Assembly (NCBI RefSeq): GCF_007655135.1
Contig: NC_045134.1
Coordinates: 10,684,982 to 10,748,981, forward strand
Origin: Punica granatum
Lineage: Eukaryota > Streptophyta > Magnoliopsida > Myrtales > Lythraceae
Reading direction: 5' to 3'
DNA: 64,000 nt
In this document: in pieces, positions 51,597 to 64,000 of the stretch
How positions within the stretch are numbered: the first letter of the stretch is position 1
Layout of the letters: every line of letters begins with the position of its first letter
The notes under the pieces: model-generated
What the model saw: the letters and a program-made list of their open reading frames with translations, nothing else
What the model was told of the DNA's origin: nothing
The model's database searches: none
Program-made: the position numbers and the translations under genes

Positions 51597-53458
51597 ATGC
51601 AAACTTTTAGAGCTCTGTCCTTCATTCTTGCTGTCAGCATGCTCCTGATGGCTGCCGCCTCTGCTCGGCAGCTCAGGACGGACTTCTACAATAATACCTG
51701 CCTCAATGTCGAGCATTTGGTTCGTTCTGCAGTCACCAGAAAGTTCCAGTTGACTGACATCACTGCCCCGGCGACCCTCCGTCTCTTCTTCCACGATTGC
51801 TTCGTCTGGGTCAGTTTACATTTCCGTCATTTACTTTTATACTGCAGAAGAATTTGAATTTGGACTTCCTGTTGCTGTCTTGCCTGTTTCTCCTTCTGGG
51901 AAACTTCACCATGATTTCGACATTTCCATTTGTCTATTTTCTGGGAAGTTGTCCTCGGCATGGTGCTGTTAAAAGTTCCTCATTGACAAAGCAGTCATTT
52001 ATCAGTAAATGGAACTTTTGTCCTTCTCTCAAGAGGAGTACAGCTTTTTTGAACTTTTTCGGCTTTCCAAAGGCTCGGAAAAAGTTTCCCGGAAAATCTG
52101 AAAGCACTAGACCCAACAGAGATACGTGTTTGATCACTTTATATATGTTATCATTGACTGCTTTTCCAGATTATGGAAACATAACTCTGGATTGTTCTTC
52201 CAAATAAAAAATGCCCGTATGTCTCCCACAAGGGAATTGGTCACGGAGTCGAGAAAAGGAAAACGTGAATTCCGTTTAATAAAGACTATCACGCACCTAT
52301 TGCCACACCTGTAGATATAGTTATTTTGAGAATACGCCTTAACGACCAATGGTTAAGGATGGCTCATAATGGAAGAAAAGAGTCGCAAAATTGCTCAAAA
52401 GTTGAAACTGTAGACCAATCAATTCAATTTATCATCCGACTTCTTTTCTTTTTTGAGTTTTTTTAGGGATGTGATGCATCGGTGTTGCTCGCATCACCCA
52501 ATAACGATGCAGAGAAGGACCACCCAATTGACCTATCACTTGCAGGAGACGGGTTCAACACGGTGATCAAAGACAAGGCAGTAGTTGACAGCAACCCTCA
52601 GTGTCGAAACAAAGTCTCCTATGCTGACATTCTTGCCCTGGCCACAAGAGATGTCATCTTCCTGGTAAGTCACTAGAATGTCAATTCTCCTGCAAGTTCG
52701 ACTGATCAATTCCGTTAACTCATCTAAACGTCTTGAAACTGCTGTGCTATTGCTGGCCGGGGGTCCATTTTACCATGTGGAGCTAGGAAGGCGGGACGGG
52801 AGGATATCGACAAAAGCCATTGTCGAGCATGGAATACCCCTACCCACTTTCGACCTTGTCCAGCTCAACACCAGCTTCGGCGGACATGGTCTTTCCCAAA
52901 CCGACATGATCGCACTTTCAGGTATGGAAAAAACCCGAGGGAGCATCCTAGCATATATGAGAAATGGGGAAGTGGTTTTTAATCTGGCTTATCCCGGTGT
53001 CATTAACTTCCCGAATCCTAATATTCTCCCTCCACAACTTTCCATTATGTAGGGGACACATAATCGGGGTTTCTCACTGCAGCCACGTCTTTAAAAGGAT
53101 CTACAACTTCAACCTGACGCACCCAATCGATCCGACCCTCAACCTCTCATACGCAAGGCACTTGAGGGAATTTTGCCCAAGAAATATGGATCCCAATAAA
53201 GTGATCGACATGGACCCCACGACAACTCACATATTCGACAATGCCTACTTCAAGAACCTTCAAAATGGGTCGAGACTTTTTAGCTCCGACCAGGCGCTTT
53301 TCACGGACCTAAGGTCCAGGCCCACCGTAAACTTCTTCGCTTTAAACAACACTGCCTTTAGAGAGGCCTTCAAGACTGCCATGACCAAGCTTGGTAGGGT
53401 CGGGGTCCTGATGGGTAGCAAGGGGGAAATTCGAATCAACTGTACCCGCCCAAACTAG
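51597..53458 (+). pseudogene. Class III peroxidase copy P9, nearly intact but probably dead
   Basis: The TATA box is at 51510-51517. Exons are 51597-51809, 52467-52664, 52756-52921 and 53053-53458. Exon 1 is open but its last codon is Trp in place of Arg in HDCFVR. Exon 2 is open, lacks the 22-bp duplication and has SYADI. The intron 2 acceptor AG is TG (52754-52755), and exon 4 is one base short at its start (GGGGACACATAA), giving an early stop. Intron 1 has lost about 85 bp relative to the other copies. Unless alternative splice sites rescue it, no full peroxidase is made. It is the copy most worth testing for expression. Confidence 0.88.
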
Positions 53459-53680
53459 ATAAAGACAACTCTATGAAGTCCAATCTGAAATTTAGAGCAG
53501 TGTCTCTTCAATAATTCATTCAATAAATCTCTTTTACCATGTCTTTGTTTTAGTTTTGAGGGGTAAGAGAAGGACGATCCTTCTAATTTGCAGCAATGAT
53601 GTTTCATCAGTATTTGATCTTCCCACAATGAGAATAATATAAAGCTCTGGATTATTTGCACTAACATATCGATCATATAT

Positions 53681-53853
53681 AAATTAGTTGTCCATGGTCT
53701 GCAGTAAGTGCCAACATGACCTACCAGAGACTTGAGATTCTATTGCTATCCATAACTATTGAAGGGTTCAAATATCTTGTGGGGATTTTCAGTTATCATC
53801 ATCACCACCAATTTCTCAGTATTCTTCTGCTTCTTGTACCACTGCAACAACTC
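53681..53853 (+). repeat. Copy of the NFU upstream segment at the right edge of the array
   Basis: This 173-bp match to 18303-18475 starts right after the 3' flank of P9. It marks the right boundary of the duplicated block. The NFU exons themselves are not present here. Confidence 0.88.
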
Positions 53854-54867
53854 ACCGATCATCTATAGTATCAAGAGCGATATATACATTAAGGCAATTA
53901 AAAGAGAAACCCCCAATTCGTGTCTTGAATATCATAAGTTAGGTTTTTTCTATGTTTTTAATTGAGCTTCAATTCGATCATATCCTAGCGTTCAATATAG
54001 TAGCTTATGTAGCATGGACACGCATCGTAGTTGTATTGTATATCAAGGGAAACAAAAAAGAGATGGAGACCAATCATCACCCATGTGAATTTTACGTATT
54101 ATATCCATATGATAAAGTCAAGTTGACAGACTTTATATATGAATGCCCTCTCCTTTAGAAATAAGACACTCACCACTCCTATTTTCAACGACGCGGTAGC
54201 TGACTCTGCATTTGGTGTACTCAACGTTGATGTGAAACCTTCAAATATCATTTTCAATGTCAAAAATTAGTAATCTAAAAATTTAGGGGAAAAAATGAAA
54301 TTCAAGAAAAGGAATTACGGCTAGCCGTTGGTGAACCTACTCGGGGGATGAAGGTCGCTAGTGTTTTTTTTCCTTTTCTTTTTTCTTTAAATTTTCAGTC
54401 CTTAAAAAATCATCATGTGTATGATTAACAACCAATTGGGACGTATTTTACGGCATGATATCCATGTAGCAGCTCCGTAATAGTCGGTTGGGAAATTGAC
54501 CATAAGTGTCTCATCTAACAAATGTTGAAGATTAATTTTTGCAAAGTGAAATTTTTTACGATTTACCATGGCTATAGTTATCCCTTAAGAATATACATTT
54601 TTGCAAGATTTGTTTAAAAAAAGCAAGATTTACGTTGGATTTCAAATCGGGCCAAAATCGACCAGATTTAATCAGAATTCAATTCATTTGAAACTAACCA
54701 CCGTAATTTTAAATTTTAAAATTCTTCACAGATACACTTCAATTCATTTTAGGTTAATTTTTTAATTTTCCAAAGAACATAATTCTTTTACCAGGGAATT
54801 TACTAAATCGAATTGAAATGAAATGAATTGACACAGTTTCTTATGAGAATTGATTCCAAAGGGGGTT
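53854..54867. other. Intergenic DNA, small relic at 53982-54120
   Basis: 53982-54120 resembles 12300-12400 (shared GTAGTTGTATT, CCCATGTGA, TTACGTATTATAT). No gene was seen. Confidence 0.5.
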
Positions 54868-55388
54868 AAGGGAAAAAGCCACTTCTAATCTCGAATCATT
54901 AGCTACATTTTCGTTTTCGTCCTACGCCTTTTTTCTTGTTAGATCTTGTCCTCAATGTTGCTCATTTTGTTCACTTTCATCCCACTGTTTAATTTTCCAT
55001 CAAAACTAACGGATTTTGAATTTTCTATAGTAAAATTAATTTTCAAAAAAAAAAAGAGATTGATCGACAAAGCCAGTGGCCACTGTCCCTCCCCCGACTT
55101 TGTTGGCCTCCTCTGAGGTGGCTGGAAATCTTGGAGGAGGGGTGGCCACCGCCGCCAGTGATTGCCTCCTCCCTCCTTTCTTTTCTTTCCGACTGTGTCG
55201 ATCAATCTTTCTTTTTTTTCGAAAATTAATTTTTCTGCAGAAAATTCAAAATCCTTTAGTTTCGACGGAAAATTAGGCAGTAGGACGAAAGTGAAAAAAA
55301 TGAGGAATGTTTAGGACAAAATCGAACAAGGAAAAAGGCTTAGGATGAAAACGAAAAGCAGCTAAAGGTTGAGGCCGCTTTTGCCCTT
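54868..55388. mobile_element. Long-inverted-repeat MITE upstream of the lysyl-tRNA synthetase
   Basis: The left arm opens AAGGGAAAAAGCC and the right arm is its inverted counterpart ending GGCTTAGG... / GCTTTTGCCCTT. Inverted similarity continues for roughly 200 bp (TTTTCGTTTTCGTCC, TTCACTTTCATCC, AATTTTCCATCAAAACTAA, ATTGATCGACA). The loop (55075-55190) is GC-rich. No coding capacity and no clear target duplication were found. It ends about 170 bp before the start codon of the next gene. Confidence 0.78.
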
Positions 55389-55561
55389 TCCTAAGCCGAA
55401 ACCCTACCATTAGAGCTCATTCATACGCGCAGACTCTCCGAGGAATCAGTTCTCCATCTTCTTCTCCACCGTCATCGACCCCGTCCTTTCTCTTTGCTTT
55501 TCGCACCAGCCGGAACCATGGAGGGCGGCTCCGCAGACGACGCGGCGAAGGCAATCGCGGA

Positions 55562-59994
<4,433 letters not shown>

Positions 59995-61281
59995 ATGCAT
60001 TTTCGTGACTGGAAGAATTGAGGGACCACTGCTTGAATTTTGACCCGTCACATGCTTGAACTTGGTGGATGCCTTCACATCGCAGCAGCTCCTGATTCCT
60101 CCCAACACTAAAGCTGCTGTGAAGTCGAAATAGTTATTGCGCTGCCTTGAGGTGATTTAAGTGGGGCTATTGACCTTCGAATTTTTTGACATTTGATGGA
60201 AATGTGTCATCTCTATATTCAATTATACAAAAAGCTAGTGTTTCCTTTTGCTATAAACCAACTTGGGTTGTAAAAGAGTAAATTTCAATCATCCCATCGT
60301 TTTGTGATATGGTTCCATTTCAAATAGCTTATGGGCGACGGATCGTACTATTTGGTGAACTTTTGTTTTGAAGGTCTTACCGAGCCCTTGTCCTCGTATA
60401 GGACCTAATGGAACCTGATCCACCGATACAAAAGAGGAACATGCCGTCTTCAGCGAGACGATGAAAAATAGAAAGTGAGTTTCCGGCCCTACAAAATCGA
60501 TTCCCTTTGACATATGGCCTTCTTACCTTTTCACTTTTCAAGATGTTGAGTGTCTAGGTTTCAATTATCGATCGATTGGCACGATTGTCTCTCTTTTTAC
60601 TTGTTGAAAATCTCTCTCTTCTTTTTTTGGCCTTTTAATAAACCCAAAAATGTTGGATTTCCTTTGCTTCTGGTGGTTGATGGTCAATGGAACGTTCAGC
60701 ACGGGTGTTTAGCCTTTTCCTGCTTCGACATACTTTCATAGGGCAATAATTGATTTGATTCTTCCATGAGCAGACTTCGACTAATCTCCCTAGCAAGTGA
60801 ATCAACAAGTTGATCAAGTAATGCAAAGCGAATGACAAAGATAATCATTCACTTATAAATGATTACCCTTTACCCATTAGTCTTTAAGTCTTACGTGTGA
60901 CGAGAAGTTTAGCCGGCCAGTTATATGTTTTAATATTGAGCACGCACCTATAATGTGATTTCTCTTTGACTGGACTGCTTTTATAGTTTGGGATTGAATA
61001 TTAGATCGGGTCCGACGGACGGGACTGTCGAGGATTATTGGAGGCCTAACCTTGTCACCTGACCGTATACTGTGCAAATATCTGTTGGATTGAAAGAGCA
61101 AATTTTGCCTGTCCCAACTTAGAAAGTGAACATCGAGTTGTACAAATGCATTACCCCTCAAATCCATTTAAAGCCCATCCAGCTGCTCCTCTCTCCCATA
61201 ATAACCCAAAGAAATAAAGCCCTAATAAATGGCTACAATGCAAGAACTCCCTCTAAATCGTTATGGGGTTGATTCCCATCT
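59995..61281. other. 3' flank of the synthetase gene and intergenic DNA
   Basis: No gene or clear repeat was found. Confidence 0.5.
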
Positions 61282-61901
61282 TGTAAAATCCCAAGATGAG
61301 CCTATAAGTGATTGTGCCCATCTCCAACTCAAAAACTCGAGCTGATAGGTTGTGGGAACTCGATAGATTGTGGTACTCAATCACTTATAAACTCGTTGAT
61401 TTCTGTTTAATTTTTCCGTGTCAGACAATATGTCTCAACACCCGCCCTCACGTGGCAAAGTTAGCTTTGATGCTTCACCTACACGTGCCATGTAGACTTG
61501 AACACCCGCCCTTAATAACTGACTACGAGCTGAGACTGGACTTCCGCACTCGGGATTTAACCACGATGTGAACTTCTTCTTGCACCTCGGGCTAGAGGAG
61601 GGGGGATAATAATTGATGATGAGGCCACACTTGAGTCGGATTAAAATGAGGCGCAATTTGACTATCTCGAAATTAGACTTGGCGTGGTGTGAGTCTACAT
61701 GAGCGCACAGAAGCATAACCCGCTCTGATACCATGTAAAATTCAATTGAGCCTATAAGCGATTGATCCCATCTCAAACCTCAAAGTTCGAGTTGATAGAT
61801 TATGGTACTCACTTATAAACTCGTTGATTTATGTTAAATTTTTCCGTGCGAACAATATGTCTCAACACTTAATTTTCCGTGTGGGACAACATGTTTTAAC
61901 A
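61282..61901 (-). mobile_element. TRIM-type miniature LTR retroelement
   Basis: Two short direct repeats (61282-61440 and 61734-61867), both TGTAAAAT...TGTCTCAACA on the plus strand, enclose about 290 bp without coding capacity. On the minus strand the right repeat is followed at once by TGGTATCAGAGCGGGTT, an initiator Met-tRNA primer site. The left repeat is preceded by a purine-rich tract GAGGGCGGG. A duplicated LTR tail (61868-61901) follows the right repeat. The flanks CATCT and CATTT may be an imperfect target duplication. This is the structure of a terminal-repeat retrotransposon in miniature, moved by proteins from other elements. Confidence 0.82.
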
Positions 61902-64000
61902 CATTTCATTCGTTTCTAAACTGTCTGAGACTAATTTTCATTAGAGTATCGACTTGATATTGATCACGAAATTCTTTGCGTGACTTTTAAATCCCTGCAT
62001 TGGATGTAAGTAAAGCCCACCGGCAAGGACCTCAATTTGCCATTAAATTAAATCCTGGATATCAGTTCCCGATTTTATTATAAAATTTTCGTGCCGAGAA
62101 GGGCTCAAGTCTTTCAAGAACTCAATTATGGGAGCAAAAGTGCTCCAAGGACAAACACACGAGTACAAGAATGGCACTTAGTGCACATAAAGAGAGTGGG
62201 AGGGACTGGGTAAAAAAAGCACACATCAAATGAATTTTTTCCCATGTGATGATATGATTTGTTTGTTTCCTCTCCAAGCCTTCAATAATTAATCTTTTTG
62301 GTCCCCTTTTTTCCTCACGGTGTTGGGCGAATTCCCGACAATTAAATTATTAGCAATATACATTCGAGTTAACCATTGGTTCTAAGCCATCTCTGGCGAT
62401 AAATCAACAATTCGAAGTGCTTTTCTTGCATATTCTTACTAAAACAGCTTTTATATATAGGTGTAGTGGAAATATGAAAGTGAAAATGTATATTTGCATG
62501 ACTCAACAAATTATGAAATTTCTATCGGCGCAGAAAATTAAAATTAATTTTTCTGAGAATTCACATAAATTCTCACGTATCGAATGCCGCCTAATTCTTT
62601 TCTCTGACTTCTCATAAGCTCTCGTTCTCCAATTAAATTAAGGGATTTTCTTTCTTTTCTTTTTCCATTTGATTTGTTCTAATATTATAAATTTATATAA
62701 TGGTAGATTAAGGTGAGAGGTAGTCGACAAAGCAATGCAAAAGCTTCTCAGTCACGAGTAGCCACACAAAGAAGTCAATAGTGGAAATGTAAGAGGGAGA
62801 GAGAGAGAATGGTCTAATGAGTTTGTCTATTCGTGGGCAGCCACAAATTAATTTCGTATGTGTCCAATTTTCTTATTCTACTCTTGAATTTCCCTTTCGC
62901 GCGCCTAAACGAGAGGAAGAAGGCAAAAGAGCTTTTTTTTTTTATTTAAATAAAAACTAATCTTCAAAGGTGTTCATGTGGCGCAAGGTAGGCTACAGAA
63001 GCAGACTTTGACAAGGAGGAATAAATGCTAATATTTATCAAGACCAAAGGATAAAATTATGAAGGCAGTACTCGTCCTTTCGAATCTCATGTTTTTAAAG
63101 TACTTCCTCCCACGCACTTTGAATGGCTTCCTTAGGAACCTGCGTTTCCCCGGAACCCTCCGATGACAGGGACAACTTTAGTTCCGGGTATCAATGTTAT
63201 TCCTTGAATTCACTCCCATGCATGACGTACGTAGGATGAGATCGAACGGTTTGTTATAGCTAGCAAGAATCTCTACCAAGGGTGCACTCCGCTGACTTTC
63301 GTTATGACTCTGACATAGATCAATCTACAGAGACAAACTCAATGAATTGCCCTGATAGAGCTCAAATGATCTGTAATGAACCACACCGTGTAGGAGGTGA
63401 ACTGTCATCGAAACAAGCAAGGAGACTGGGTTCAGAAAATAAAAACTACCACAAATTTTACAGAAATTCGAAGCCTATTGGAAATACCTTGTGATTAGGA
63501 CCCGATTCAATATCCAAATAGGATTAGTCCCTCGGAAAATAAGCTGAGAATAATCGTGCTCTAACCAAAACATAGACGTATTCTGAAATTGAGCAATTTG
63601 GATAGGGAATAGGATAACAAATATTGTCCCCTCTCTGTATATAAGATTCCATCCTTAGTAGCAATCACCAAGGAAGGGGGGATTCATTGTGTCTTGTCAG
63701 AATGTCTTATACAAAAGCACTCATCTAAGGCCTTTTCACTCACTTATAAGTAAGAATGAAGTTTAACCAAATATGAGGCTAAGATGTACATCTACCAAAT
63801 ATCAATATGAGCCAAAAAGAAACTTCAACCGAGTAACTTTTCACGAACAAACTAATTATGTTGAGATTTATTATGGACAAAACTATCATCTCGCATGCAT
63901 ATCAAGCAATTCCAATGCTAATTGCCGGTCATTTCGTTATCCCTCACAATGCTTCACGGGTCTATCGTCTAGTAATGTTAATTAAATTCTAGAAAATGGA
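61902..64000. other. Intergenic DNA to the window end, no gene seen
   Basis: Only short ORFs without recognisable content. A 70-codon ORF at 63282-63494 has no identifiable domain. Confidence 0.5.

Noticed and set aside
26451..52314. Recurring ORFs of 64, 70 and 92 codons in intron 1 of the peroxidase copies, on both strands
   Set aside because: They recur because the intron is tandemly duplicated. They have no domain, are absent from P1 and vary with indels.
27216..53052. 101-124 codon ORFs starting in intron 2 and running into exon 3
   Set aside because: They are read-through of a short intron into exon 3; the C-terminal half is ordinary peroxidase sequence and the start lies in the intron.
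63282..63494. 70-codon ORF near the window end
   Set aside because: No homology recognisable by eye, no splice or promoter context; treated as chance.

Overview
The window is nuclear DNA from a flowering plant, most likely a eudicot. The genes are split by GT-AG introns, the intergenic DNA is very AT-rich and full of transposon relics, and the recognisable genes are plant types: secretory class III peroxidases, a plastid-type NFU iron-sulfur scaffold and a cytosolic-type lysyl-tRNA synthetase with plant-like sequence. I cannot name the species.

Layout. Positions 1-1500 hold a broken LINE reverse transcriptase (minus strand). Positions 1500-15500 have no gene I can support, but contain two Mutator-like MITEs in opposite orientation with 9-10 bp target duplications, a longer terminal-inverted-repeat element, three copies of a tRNA-like SINE, the 3' end of an old copia element and an ancient local duplication. 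An intact four-exon class III peroxidase (P1) lies at 15843-17620 and an NFU gene at 18645-20066. Positions 20.1-25.4 kb carry a 37-bp minisatellite, a possible LTR remnant, two facing Helitron-like ends and a 195-bp tandem duplication.

From about 25.4 to 53.7 kb there is a head-to-tail array of eight peroxidase copies (P2-P9, period about 2.65 kb). All carry lesions: frameshifts, a shared 22-bp duplication in exon 2, lost splice sites and loss of a conserved cysteine. Their promoters and introns remain well conserved. The array is interrupted by a 100-N assembly gap and by an 8.0-kb Ty1/copia retrotransposon (33388-41406, minus strand) inserted in intron 1 of P5, with two LTRs, a TGTTT target duplication, an initiator-Met primer site and a frameshifted gag-pol. 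The end of the array carries a 173-bp copy of the DNA just upstream of the NFU gene, which ties its origin to the P1-NFU locus.

A long-inverted-repeat MITE (54868-55388) sits directly upstream of a 17-exon lysyl-tRNA synthetase gene (55562-59994). A small TRIM-type retroelement lies at 61282-61901. The rest, to 64000, shows nothing I can identify.

The three intact genes do unrelated work: cell-wall or apoplastic peroxide chemistry, plastid Fe-S assembly and translation. I see no new multi-gene system. The most informative feature is the decayed peroxidase array, and the main caution is that part of it (P2-P4 against P5-P8, around the gap) may be an assembly duplication of two haplotypes, with uncorrected homopolymer errors next to the gap.
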